A stretch of DNA of 64,000 nt from Agrobacterium genomosp. 13 str. CFBP 6927 (GTDB lineage Bacteria > Pseudomonadota > Alphaproteobacteria > Rhizobiales > Rhizobiaceae). The stretch covers positions 1,767,851 through 1,831,850 of the forward strand of contig LT009757.1 in NCBI GenBank assembly GCA_900012615.1, read 5' to 3'. Positions 8,996 to 17,645 of the stretch are shown one piece after another. Position 1 is the first letter of the stretch, and the number at the start of each line of letters is the position of its first letter. The position numbers were made by a program, and so were the translations under genes. The notes under the pieces are model-generated. The model was not told where the DNA came from, ran no database searches, and saw only the letters and a list, made by a program, of their open reading frames with translations.

Positions 8996-10027
8996 TCAGC
9001 GGAACGGTGGCGAATAGAGCAAGCCGCCATCCGTCCAGAGACGGTTGTAGCCACGATCCCAGCCAAGCGGCTTCAGATGCCGGTCGAAGATTTCGCCATA
9101 ATTGCCGACCGTCTTGATGATGTTGTAGGCCCATTTAGGATCAAGGCCGATCGCCTCTGCAAGCGAAGGGTCGACGCCGAGGAAACGCTGGACCGCCGGG
9201 TCGGAAGACTTCAGAAACTCATCGACGTTCTTGGACGTAATGCCCCATTCTTCCGCCTGGATGGTGGCGTTGACGGTCCAGTTCACGATTTCGAGCCAGC
9301 GGTCGTCACCGCCGGCGATGGCGGGCGCCAGCGGCTCTTTCGACAGCCGCTCCGGCAGGACGATATAGTCGTCGGGCTTCTTCAGTTGGGTGCGCTTGCC
9401 GACCAGATCGGACGAGTCCTGAGTAATGGCGTCGACGCGGCCGGATTCCAGCGCAGCGATAAACTGTCCGGTGTCTTCGATGGTGACCGGTGTGAATTTC
9501 TTGCCGGTCTTGCGGAAGAAGTCGGCAACGTTGAGTTCGCCGGTCGTTCCGCTCTGGGCGCCGATGGTTGCGCCGTCCAGATCGGCTGCCTTGGTGACGC
9601 CGAGATCCTTGCGGACCAGAATGCCCTGGCCGTCATAGAAAATCGTCGGACCGAAGTGGAAGCCGAGCTTGAAGGCACGGGTAACGGTTACCGTGACGCC
9701 GGAAAGAAGAATGTCGAATTCACCGCTCTGCAGGGCAGGCAGGCGCTGCTGCGGAGAGGAGTTGGTGAATTCCACCTTGTCCGGATTGCCGAAGACGGCA
9801 ATCGACAGCGCACGGCCGTAATCGATGAAGAAACCCTGCCACCGGCCATTGCTGTCCGGGGAGAAAAAGCCCGGCGTAGTGCCGACGCCGACCTTGATCG
9901 TGCCACGCTGATTGATCTTGTCGAGTGTTGGGCCGGCATGAGCGGTTCCAGACAATGCTGCGCTCGCAAGCAGTGCCGCGGCGATGGTCGACTTTATGAA
10001 GCCGCCGATAAATCCCTGAGATGACAT
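8996..10027 (-). CDS. Amino acid ABC transporter substrate-binding protein (AapJ/BztA-like)
   Basis: Periplasmic family 3 binding protein of 343 aa. A Sec signal peptide ends near AHAGPTLDKI (about residue 31). The mature start (TLDKINQRGTIKVGVGTTPGFFS) and the long C-terminus with WAYNIIKTVGNYGEIFDRHL match AapJ/BztA rather than shorter His/Gln binders, which fits a broad-range L-amino acid importer. The ATG has a CAGGAGC ribosome site 8 bases upstream. It heads an operon with two permeases; a LysR gene lies 253 bases upstream on the same strand. Confidence 0.9.
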   Translation of the reverse strand: MSSQGFIGGFIKSTIAAALLASAALSGTAHAGPTLDKINQRGTIKVGVGTTPGFFSPDSNGRWQGFFIDYGRALSIAVFGNPDKVEFTNSSPQQRLPALQSGEFDILLSGVTVTVTRAFKLGFHFGPTIFYDGQGILVRKDLGVTKAADLDGATIGAQSGTTGELNVADFFRKTGKKFTPVTIEDTGQFIAALESGRVDAITQDSSDLVGKRTQLKKPDDYIVLPERLSKEPLAPAIAGGDDRWLEIVNWTVNATIQAEEWGITSKNVDEFLKSSDPAVQRFLGVDPSLAEAIGLDPKWAYNIIKTVGNYGEIFDRHLKPLGWDRGYNRLWTDGGLLYSPPFR

Positions 10028-10280
10028 TAAAAATGCTCCTGATGATGATCAGGTTTACCGTCCGTCGTTAATCCCCCGATGGCCGGAACCTAATATCATA
10101 GTAATTTTATGGATTTTATAAACGAGGGATCGATTGCCCAAATTTCGACCATTTGGAAAAGGCAATTGCTTATTTCTTGAATTGTCGGCACGGCATTGCT
10201 CCGAGCCGTTTATGAGCCTGCGTGCGGCGTGAGGTCGGAAAGGCGGCCTTTAATCTTTGCCAGCTCTTCTTCGTTGCGAG

Positions 10281-11165
10281 TCATTCCGCTCGCAACATCT
10301 CCTGCATCCGTCCGACGATGTCGTCGAGGATAGCGATCCTCTGGCCGCCGCTCGGGCGTATCGCGAAATAAGAGACCTCGATCCTCGGTTCGAACGGAAT
10401 TGCAATCACCTCGGCCCCGGCGGAGCGAAGGCTGGTATGATCGACAATGCCGACGCCCATACCGGCGGCGGCGAAGTGGCAGCAGTTCAGCATCGATGTT
10501 TCCATGGTGCTGACAGGTTGATGGTCTTCACGGGAGAAGGCCCTGTCCAGCGAAAGCCTCAGCGGCGAATTCCTGCCCGGAATAAGCACACGTTCATCGA
10601 TGAGATCGGCCGGCGTTATGACGTTGCGCCCGGCGAGCCGATGGCCGGGGGCCATGGCGGCGACGGCGCCCGCGCTATGCAGGCGGAAGGCGTTTTTTTC
10701 CACCATGCGCGGCGAACTGAAGACAAGGCCGAGATCGTAACGGTTCTGCTCGACCATGTCCCAGATATATCGGCTATTCTCAACGTCGATCACCAGTGGA
10801 ATATCCGGCCGGTCGCCGATCGTGTCGATGATTGCCCTATGCAAATAGGGCCGCACCAGGGATGTGACGCTGGCGATGCGCAGGACGGTGTTCTTGTGCA
10901 GGCGGATGTCGGCGGCTGCCTGTCCGATCTGGTCGAGCCCGAGATAGAGGCGTTCCACCTCGCGATAGAGCTTCGTCGCTTCCGCCGTCGGCATCAGCCG
11001 GGCGCCCACCCTTTCAAACAGGGTCATCTGCACGATGTCTTCGAGATCGCGGATCAGCCGGCTGACCGCCGGTTGCGTTACGTTCATGGCTTCCGCCGCA
11101 GCCGTAATGCCGCCGGTCATCATGACGCTGCGGAAAGCTTCGACCTGCCGTGGTTTCAACCGCAA
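10281..11165 (-). CDS. LysR-family transcriptional regulator
   Basis: Regulator of 294 aa with the classic N-terminal winged HTH (VEAFRSVMMTGGITAAAEAM, then VTQPAVSRLIRDLE at about 28-42) and a C-terminal effector-binding domain. The start is a TTG at 11163-11165, supported by a GGGAGGAG ribosome site about 7 bases upstream. It is divergent from the Dpp-type operon that starts at 11299, the usual arrangement for a LysR protein and its target. It also sits upstream of the amino acid transporter on its own strand, so either could be regulated. Confidence 0.92.
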   Translation of the reverse strand: MRLKPRQVEAFRSVMMTGGITAAAEAMNVTQPAVSRLIRDLEDIVQMTLFERVGARLMPTAEATKLYREVERLYLGLDQIGQAAADIRLHKNTVLRIASVTSLVRPYLHRAIIDTIGDRPDIPLVIDVENSRYIWDMVEQNRYDLGLVFSSPRMVEKNAFRLHSAGAVAAMAPGHRLAGRNVITPADLIDERVLIPGRNSPLRLSLDRAFSREDHQPVSTMETSMLNCCHFAAAGMGVGIVDHTSLRSAGAEVIAIPFEPRIEVSYFAIRPSGGQRIAILDDIVGRMQEMLRAE

Positions 11166-11298
11166 CCTTTACTCCTCCCATAACATTCAGGCATGAACTC
11201 TGTACCAAATGCAATTTTTCTTTTCCATAGAGAAGCGTTAACTCCTTTTGATCGCGCAGGGAGAGTGCGCGCTGGAACAACCCGGAGGAGTCCTCATC

Positions 11299-12849
11299 AT
11301 GAAGTTTTCTGCTTTCGCAGCCGCATTGGCAGCGTCTGTTTTCGCCATGCCGCTCGCAAGTCAGGCAAAGGACCTCACCGTTGGTCTTTCCGCTTCGACA
11401 ACGTCCATGGATCCGCAATTTTACGTCGTCGGCCCGAACAGCGCGATGGCGCGCAATATTTTCGATGGCCTCGTCAACCAGGACGAGAAGCAGCAGATAC
11501 AGCCCGCACTCGCCACTTCCTGGAAAGTCGTCGATGACAAGACCTGGGAATTCAAGCTGCGCGAAGGCGTGAAATTCCACGACGGCAGCGATTTTACCGC
11601 CGAGGACGTGGTTGCCAGCATCAAGCGCATCCCTTTGGCCTCGACCAACAGCCCAAGCTCGTTTGCCGCCTATGTGAAGGCGATCACCGAGGTCACCGCC
11701 GTTGACCCGCTGACCGTGCGCATAACGACGGCCGGCCCGACGCCGCTGCTGCTCAACAACCTCAGCCGTATCGCCATTCTCCCGGCCGAAATGGAAAAGG
11801 TAACGACGGGCGAGATGAATAGCGGCAAGGGCGTCATCGGCACCGGCCCGTTCAAATTCGTGTCCTGGTCGCCGGACGACAATGTCGTGGTTGCCCGGAA
11901 CGATACCTATTGGGGCGAAAAGGCTGCCTGGGACAAAGTGACCTTCCGCGTCTTCAAGAACCCGAGCGCGCGCGTTGCCGCCATGCTTTCGGGTGATGTC
12001 GACATGATCGAAAGCATTCCGACGGCCGATACCCGCAGGCTTGAGGCATCCGACAAGCTGAAGGTCGTCAATATTGCCGGCAACCGCATCATGTATCTCC
12101 ACATGGATCAGGCCCGAGAGGAATCGCCTTTCGCCAAGGGGCCGGATGGCAAGAACCCGCTTCTGAAGCCGGAAGTGCGCCGTGCCCTGTCCCTGTCGAT
12201 CAACCGTGAAGCACTTGTTGACCGCATCATGGATGGACAGGGCGTTCCGGCCGGTCAGGTCGTTCCCGAAGGTTATTTCGGTTACGATCCGGCAATCAAG
12301 GTCGATGCTTATGACCCGAACAAGGCCAAGGAACTGTTGGCGAAGGCCGGTTATCCCGACGGTTTCCAGCTGACCTTCCATGCTTCGAACGACCGTTATC
12401 CGAATGATAGCAAGGTTGCACAGGCAATCGGCCAGTTCTTCAGCCGCGTCGGTGTCAAAACCGAAGTCGCGACCCTGCCGGGCAGCGTTTATTTCACCCG
12501 TGCCTCGAACCTCGAATTCAGCTTCATCATGGGTGGCGCCGCTGTCGAAACCGGCGAAGCCTCCGGCGTGCTTGGGCCTATCCTCGAAACCTATGGCGAA
12601 AAGGCGGGGCAGGGCAATCGCGGCCGTTATTCCAACCCGGAATTCGACAAGGATTTGAATGAGGCGCGTGCGACGCTTGACGATGCCAAGCGCGAGGAAC
12701 TGCTGCGCAAGGCAACCGAAGTCGCCATGGGCGACCTCGGTGTCATCCCGGTCTTTTATCTCGCGAACACCTGGGCGGTGAAGAGCGACATCAGCTATGC
12801 CGGCCGCTCGGACGGCTACACGCTTCCCTACTACGTGAAGCCGAACTGA
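11299..12849 (+). CDS. Extracellular solute-binding protein, family 5 (Dpp/Opp-type)
   Basis: Periplasmic binding protein of 516 aa. The ATG at 11299 is preceded by GGAGGAG and opens a Sec signal ([20 protein letters not shown], cleaved near SQA-KDLTVG). The family 5 core is clear: [21 protein letters not shown] near residues 85-107, then [10 protein letters not shown] near 190. It starts an operon with a DHDPS-like enzyme, two nucleoside hydrolases and the ABC subunits. That context points to a glycosylated or nucleoside-containing ligand rather than a plain peptide; this is inference. Confidence 0.92.
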   Translation: MKFSAFAAALAASVFAMPLASQAKDLTVGLSASTTSMDPQFYVVGPNSAMARNIFDGLVNQDEKQQIQPALATSWKVVDDKTWEFKLREGVKFHDGSDFTAEDVVASIKRIPLASTNSPSSFAAYVKAITEVTAVDPLTVRITTAGPTPLLLNNLSRIAILPAEMEKVTTGEMNSGKGVIGTGPFKFVSWSPDDNVVVARNDTYWGEKAAWDKVTFRVFKNPSARVAAMLSGDVDMIESIPTADTRRLEASDKLKVVNIAGNRIMYLHMDQAREESPFAKGPDGKNPLLKPEVRRALSLSINREALVDRIMDGQGVPAGQVVPEGYFGYDPAIKVDAYDPNKAKELLAKAGYPDGFQLTFHASNDRYPNDSKVAQAIGQFFSRVGVKTEVATLPGSVYFTRASNLEFSFIMGGAAVETGEASGVLGPILETYGEKAGQGNRGRYSNPEFDKDLNEARATLDDAKREELLRKATEVAMGDLGVIPVFYLANTWAVKSDISYAGRSDGYTLPYYVKPN

Positions 12850-12872
12850 TCCGAAAAAAGGAGCGATCCGCC

Positions 12873-13754
12873 ATGTCTTTCAGCGGTGTATTTCCCTATC
12901 TCGTCTCGCCGGTCGATGCATCCGGCAAGGTGATGCAAGGTGTGCTGACGGATCTGGTGGATCATCTGATCGGCGAGGGCGTTCACGGCCTCGCGCCGCT
13001 CGGCAGCACGGGCGAATTTGCCTATCTCTCCCAGGAGCAGAGACGCTGCGTCGTCGACACGGTGATTTCGGCCAATCGCGGCCGGGTTCCCGTTGTCGCC
13101 GGCGTGGCGTCGACCTCGACTGCCGATGCGGTGGCCCAGACCGAATATATGGTGGAAGCGGGTGCGGATGGCATTCTGGCCATTCTCGAAGCCTATTTCC
13201 CTGTCAGCGACGAGGGTGTGGAAGCTTATTTCACCGCAATCGCGAAAGCGGCCAAAGGGCGGCCGGTGGTGCTCTACACCAATCCGCAGTTCCAGCGTTC
13301 CGATCTCTCTCTCCCGGTGATCGAGCGGCTGAGCCATATCGATAATGTCAGCTACATCAAGGACGCCTCGACCAATACTGGCCGCCTGCTTTCCATCATC
13401 GAACGAACCCGTGGACGGATGCAGGTCTTTGCCGCCTCCGCGCATATTCCGGTCTGCGTGATGATGATTGGTGGCGTGGGCTGGATGGCGGGACCCGCCT
13501 GCATCGTGCCCCGGCAGAGCATCGCGCTCTATGAAGCGGCAAGGGCTGGGAACTGGATGCTGGCGATGGAGATGCAGCGGCCGATGTGGAAGGTCAACGA
13601 GATCTTCGCGAAATATTCGATTGCCGCCTGCATCAAGACGGCGCTTGAGCTGCAGGGTTTCGCCGTTGGGGCGCCGATCCATCCGCAACTGCCGCTCAGT
13701 GAAGCCGCGCGGGCGGAGATCGCCGACGTGCTGCGCGATGTCGGCGCGCTCTGA
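12873..13754 (+). CDS. Dihydrodipicolinate synthase / N-acetylneuraminate lyase family protein
   Basis: Class I (Schiff-base) lyase/synthase of 293 aa, a TIM barrel by family. The substrate-binding GSTGEF is at 44-49, the conserved tyrosine is in LYTNP (Y135), and the Schiff-base lysine is K163 in YIKDAS. The family includes DapA, NanA, KDG aldolase and several 2-keto-acid aldolases or dehydratases; sequence reading alone cannot separate them. As part of a catabolic operon with a transporter and nucleoside hydrolases, an aldolase or dehydratase acting on a sugar acid is more likely than lysine biosynthesis. An AAAGGAGCGATCC ribosome site precedes the ATG. Confidence 0.88.
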   Translation: MSFSGVFPYLVSPVDASGKVMQGVLTDLVDHLIGEGVHGLAPLGSTGEFAYLSQEQRRCVVDTVISANRGRVPVVAGVASTSTADAVAQTEYMVEAGADGILAILEAYFPVSDEGVEAYFTAIAKAAKGRPVVLYTNPQFQRSDLSLPVIERLSHIDNVSYIKDASTNTGRLLSIIERTRGRMQVFAASAHIPVCVMMIGGVGWMAGPACIVPRQSIALYEAARAGNWMLAMEMQRPMWKVNEIFAKYSIAACIKTALELQGFAVGAPIHPQLPLSEAARAEIADVLRDVGAL

Positions 13755-13795
13755 GTTTTTTCCCATCCCACACCACACATTGAAGGCATTTGAGA

Positions 13796-14755
13796 ATGAA
13801 GCCGATTTCGATCATCGTAGATTGTGATCCCGGTATCGACGACACCATTGCGCTCCTCACCGCATTCGTGTCGCCGGAACTCAAGATCCTTGGCATCACG
13901 CCGGTCTGTGGCAACCAGCCGCTGGAGCGGACGGTGCGCAATGCCCTGCAGGTCTGCGAGCTCGGTGGACGAACCGATATTCCGGTCTATGCCGGCTGTT
14001 TCCGCCCGATGCTGCGTGAGCCGATCCATGGCCAGTTCCACGGCAAGACCGGGCTCGGAAACACCGTTCTGCCCGAGCCTGCCAAAAAGGTGGAAACCAT
14101 GTCCGCCGTCGATTTCCTGATCGAAGCGCTGGGTGAGGCGGCTAAAAAGGGCGAGCGTATCACGCTCTGCTGCCTTGGCCCGATGACCAATGTCGCAGTC
14201 GCGTTGCGCATGAAGCCGCAGATCGCCGAGGGCATCGAGCGTATCGTGATGATGGGCGGCGCCTATCGCGAACCTGGCAATCGCACGATGACCTCGGAAT
14301 ACAATGTTCTGGCCGATCCGCACGCCGTGCACGTGGTGTTTTCAAGCGGTATCCCGATTGTCGCGCTGGCGCTTGATGCCACCCATCAGGTGATGCTGAA
14401 GCCGGAACATGTCACCGAGTTTTCACGCGTCAGCGGTCGCATTTCGCAGACGCTTGCCGAGCTGATGGCCTTCTGGGACCGCAATGACGTTCCCCGCTAC
14501 GGCTCGCGCGGCGGCCCGCTGCATGATCCGCTGGTCATGGCCTATATCCTTGCGCCGCATCTGTTCGAAACGCAGAAGGCGCGGGTCTTCGTCGAATATG
14601 AAAGCGAACTCTGCATGGGACAGACGATTGCCGACTGGTACGGCAAGAGCGGTCTTGAACCCAATGCCGACATCGTCACCAGGGTTGATGCCGAGGGCGT
14701 CATCGCCTTCTTCCTGGAACGGCTGTCGCGTTACGCCGAAAAGGTGGTGGCATGA
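13796..14755 (+). CDS. Inosine-uridine preferring nucleoside hydrolase family protein (first copy)
   Basis: N-ribohydrolase of 319 aa that would split a nucleoside into base and ribose. The calcium-binding DCDPGIDD is at 9-16 (family motif DxDxxxDD). The late conserved aspartate lies in GGPLHDPL near residue 240. I use the ATG at 13796 instead of a TTG six bases earlier. It shares an ATGA overlap with a second, clearly related hydrolase. No signal peptide is seen, so it acts in the cytoplasm after uptake. Substrate preference (purine, pyrimidine or modified nucleoside) is unknown. Confidence 0.92.
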   Translation: MKPISIIVDCDPGIDDTIALLTAFVSPELKILGITPVCGNQPLERTVRNALQVCELGGRTDIPVYAGCFRPMLREPIHGQFHGKTGLGNTVLPEPAKKVETMSAVDFLIEALGEAAKKGERITLCCLGPMTNVAVALRMKPQIAEGIERIVMMGGAYREPGNRTMTSEYNVLADPHAVHVVFSSGIPIVALALDATHQVMLKPEHVTEFSRVSGRISQTLAELMAFWDRNDVPRYGSRGGPLHDPLVMAYILAPHLFETQKARVFVEYESELCMGQTIADWYGKSGLEPNADIVTRVDAEGVIAFFLERLSRYAEKVVA

Positions 14756-15732
14756 AAGCGCATAAGGTCATCATCGATGCGGATCCCGGCGTCGATGACG
14801 CCGCCGCCATCCTGATGGCGCTCGCCTCGCCGGAGATTGACGTTCTGGGCCTGTCCATCGTTGCCGGCAATGTGCCGCTGCACGACACCGTCGTCAATGC
14901 CTGCAAGCTGGTAGGCCTGAGCGGCAGACGCGGCGTGCCGGTCTATGCCGGCGCCAGCGGGCCGCTGGTGCGCGAGCAGGTGCTTGGCAAATATGCCCGT
15001 ATCGGCGCTTTCGATGATGCGCTGGTCAAGGCCGGCGGGATTGTGCCGGAAGAAGAAAATGCGGTGCAGTTCATCGTGCGAACCGCACGCGCCGCAGTTT
15101 ATGCCGGCGAACAGATCACCATCTGCGCCATCGGGCCGATGACCAATATTGCGCTGGCGCTCGTCCAGCATCCGGATGTCGCGCGCGGTATCGGCCGGAT
15201 CGTTGCCATGGGCGGTGCCTTTACCGCGCTCGGCCACCGCACGCCATGGGCGGAGTTCAACATCTACGCCGATCCACATGCCGCCGAGATCGTCTTACAG
15301 TCTGGTGTGCCGATCGTGTTGATGCCGCTCGACATGACGTTCAAGGCGCTGTTCACGGCCGAACATTTTGAAAGATTCCGCGCCGGCGGCGAAGCGGGTG
15401 GTGCGCTGTTCAACCTGTTCTCCACCTTTGACCGCAGCGACGTCAAACGCTTCGGTCGCCCGGGCGGGCCGATCCACGATGCGACCACGATCGCGTGGCT
15501 GATCCGCCCTGAACTCTTCACCAGTTGCGAAGCTTTTGTCGGCGTACAGGTCACAGGCCTGACAATGGGTTATACCTATGCCGATTTCTACAGGAAGATG
15601 GACCGGGCGGCCAATGCCACCGTCGTCACCGATATTGACGAGACCGGTTTCATCGAATTGCTGATCGAGCGCATCGCCCGCCATGGCGGCGAAGCGCTCG
15701 GCGGACAAACACCGGGAGGCTCAAGATCATGA
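14752..15732 (+). CDS. Inosine-uridine preferring nucleoside hydrolase family protein (second copy)
   Basis: Second N-ribohydrolase, 326 aa. The metal site DADPGVDDA is at 9-17 and the late aspartate is in GGPIHDATT near residue 245. It resembles the first copy in layout but differs in the active-site loops, so it may act on a different nucleoside or on the product of the first. The ATG overlaps the upstream stop by 4 bases, and its own stop overlaps the DppB-type permease start. Two hydrolases inside one importer operon strongly suggest that the imported ligand has an N-glycosidic bond. Confidence 0.92.
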   Translation: MKAHKVIIDADPGVDDAAAILMALASPEIDVLGLSIVAGNVPLHDTVVNACKLVGLSGRRGVPVYAGASGPLVREQVLGKYARIGAFDDALVKAGGIVPEEENAVQFIVRTARAAVYAGEQITICAIGPMTNIALALVQHPDVARGIGRIVAMGGAFTALGHRTPWAEFNIYADPHAAEIVLQSGVPIVLMPLDMTFKALFTAEHFERFRAGGEAGGALFNLFSTFDRSDVKRFGRPGGPIHDATTIAWLIRPELFTSCEAFVGVQVTGLTMGYTYADFYRKMDRAANATVVTDIDETGFIELLIERIARHGGEALGGQTPGGSRS

Positions 15733-16703
15733 GCGGATATATCCTAAGCCGGTCGATGCAGACCGTGCTCACCCTTCTCGTCATGTCGGTTCTGGTCTTT
15801 GCCGGCCTCTACCTCGTCGGCAATCCGGTCGACGTGCTGCTGAGCCCGACCGCGACGCCGGCTGAAAGGCTGCAGGTCATCCAGTCCTTCGGTCTCGACA
15901 AGCCGGTCTGGGAACAATACTGGCTGTTCCTGACCCGCGCGCTTTCAGGCGATCTTGGCAATTCCTTCGTGTTCAACCAGCCGGCGCTGACGCTGATCCT
16001 GAACCGCATGCCCGCCACGCTGGAACTTGCATTCGTTGCGCTGTTCATGGCGCTTGTCATCGGCATACCGCTCGGCGTTTATGCCGGCCTGAAGCCGAAG
16101 GGCTTCATTTCCAAGTCGATCATGACCTTCTCCATCCTCGGCTTCAGCCTGCCGACCTTCTGGATCGGTCTTGTCATGATCATGTTCTTCAGCGTCTATC
16201 TGGGCTGGCTGCCGGCCTCCGGCCGCGGCGACACCGTGTCCGTGCTCGGCGTGCCGCTCAGCCTCTTCACGCTGGACGGCCTGTCGCATCTTCTGCTGCC
16301 GGCCTTCAATCTGGCGCTGTTCAAGATTTCGCTCGTCATCCGTCTCACCCGCGCCGGCGTGATGGAAACCATGCAGCTCGATTTTGTCCGTTTCGCCCGG
16401 GCCAAGGGTCTGACGGAGCGCCGTATCGTTATCGTGCATGTCATGAAGAACACGCTGATCCCGCTGATTACCGTCATCGGCCTCGAACTCGGCTCGCTGA
16501 TCGCCTTCGCCGTCGTCACCGAAACGATCTTCGCATGGCCGGGCATGGGCAAGCTCATCATCGACGCCATCGGCGTTCTCGATCGCCCCGTCATCCTCGC
16601 CTATCTGATGATCACCGTCGTGATGTTCAGCGTCATCAATCTTCTGGTCGACATTCTCTATTCCTTGGTCGACCCCCGCGTCCGTCTTGAGGGGAATTCG
16701 TGA
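15729..16703 (+). CDS. Dpp/Opp-type ABC transporter permease (DppB-like)
   Basis: Inner-membrane permease of 324 aa. The N-terminal helix (about 8-30) is followed by a periplasmic segment and then five core helices. The EAA-type loop DFVRFARAKGLTERRIVIVH is near residues 218-237, and FAWPGMGKLIIDAIGVLDRP follows it, as in DppB. A ribosome site (GGGAGG) sits within the end of the upstream hydrolase gene, and the ATG overlaps its stop (ATGA). Confidence 0.93.
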   Translation: MSGYILSRSMQTVLTLLVMSVLVFAGLYLVGNPVDVLLSPTATPAERLQVIQSFGLDKPVWEQYWLFLTRALSGDLGNSFVFNQPALTLILNRMPATLELAFVALFMALVIGIPLGVYAGLKPKGFISKSIMTFSILGFSLPTFWIGLVMIMFFSVYLGWLPASGRGDTVSVLGVPLSLFTLDGLSHLLLPAFNLALFKISLVIRLTRAGVMETMQLDFVRFARAKGLTERRIVIVHVMKNTLIPLITVIGLELGSLIAFAVVTETIFAWPGMGKLIIDAIGVLDRPVILAYLMITVVMFSVINLLVDILYSLVDPRVRLEGNS

Positions 16704-17641
16704 TGACCGACAGCAAGTCCCCGACCGTTTCGGTTCACGCCACCGCAAACACCGATACCCGCGCGACCTCCCGTTCGCCGGGCCGGGAAGTCGTTTATGC
16801 GCTGCTGCATGACAAGCTCGCCTTGATCGGCATCGTGTTGGTGACGGTCTTTATCCTCGCCGCCGTTTTCGCGCCGATGATCGCGCCGCAGAACCCTTAC
16901 GATCTCGCCCAGCTTGACATTATGGACGGCCGCCTGCCGCCGCTTTCGAAAAGCATGTCGGGCCTGACCTATCTGATCGGCACGGATACGCAGGGCCGCG
17001 ACCTGTTCAGCGCCATTCTTTATGGCCTGCGCACCAGTATTCTCGTCGGCCTTTCGAGTGCGGCGATTGCACTCGTCATCGGTGCGTCCATCGGCCTTAT
17101 CAGCGCCTATGCCGGTGGCCGGCTGGATTCCATCCTGATGCGTATCGTCGATATCCAGCTCAGCTTCCCAGCCATTCTGATCGCGCTGATCTTCCTCGCC
17201 ATTCTCGGCCAGGGCGTCGACAAGATCATTCTGGCGCTGGTGGTCACGCAATGGGCCTATTATGCGCGCACAATCCGCGGCTCCGCGCTGGTTGAGCGCA
17301 AGCGCGCCTATGTGGATGCGGCCCGCTCGATGGCGCTGCCGGACCGCAGCATTCTCTTCCGGCATATTCTGCCCAATTGCCTGCCGCCGCTGATCGTTGT
17401 CGCCACCATGCGTGTCGCCTATGCCATCATGCTGGAAGCGACCCTGTCCTTCCTCGGCATCGGCCTGCCGGTGACGGAGCCCTCGCTCGGTCTGTTGATC
17501 TCGAACGGGTTCGAATATCTGCTTTCCGGCGATTACTGGATCAGCTTCTTTCCGGGCCTCGTCCTGCTGTTGCTCATCGTCGCGATCAACCTGATCGGCG
17601 ATGCCCTGCGCGACATTCTCAATCCGCGACGGGAGGGCTGA
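16703..17641 (+). CDS. Dpp/Opp-type ABC transporter permease (DppC-like)
   Basis: Inner-membrane permease of 312 aa. I take the ATG at 16703 (TGATG junction with the upstream stop); a GTG three bases earlier is also possible. The motif LIGTDTQGRDLFSAILYG is near residue 90 and the EAA loop VDAARSMALPDRSILFRH near 210-227, both standard for DppC. The N-terminus is longer than usual, with about 30 polar residues before the first helix. Confidence 0.92.
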   Translation: MTDSKSPTVSVHATANTDTRATSRSPGREVVYALLHDKLALIGIVLVTVFILAAVFAPMIAPQNPYDLAQLDIMDGRLPPLSKSMSGLTYLIGTDTQGRDLFSAILYGLRTSILVGLSSAAIALVIGASIGLISAYAGGRLDSILMRIVDIQLSFPAILIALIFLAILGQGVDKIILALVVTQWAYYARTIRGSALVERKRAYVDAARSMALPDRSILFRHILPNCLPPLIVVATMRVAYAIMLEATLSFLGIGLPVTEPSLGLLISNGFEYLLSGDYWISFFPGLVLLLLIVAINLIGDALRDILNPRREG

Positions 17642-17645
17642 TGCC

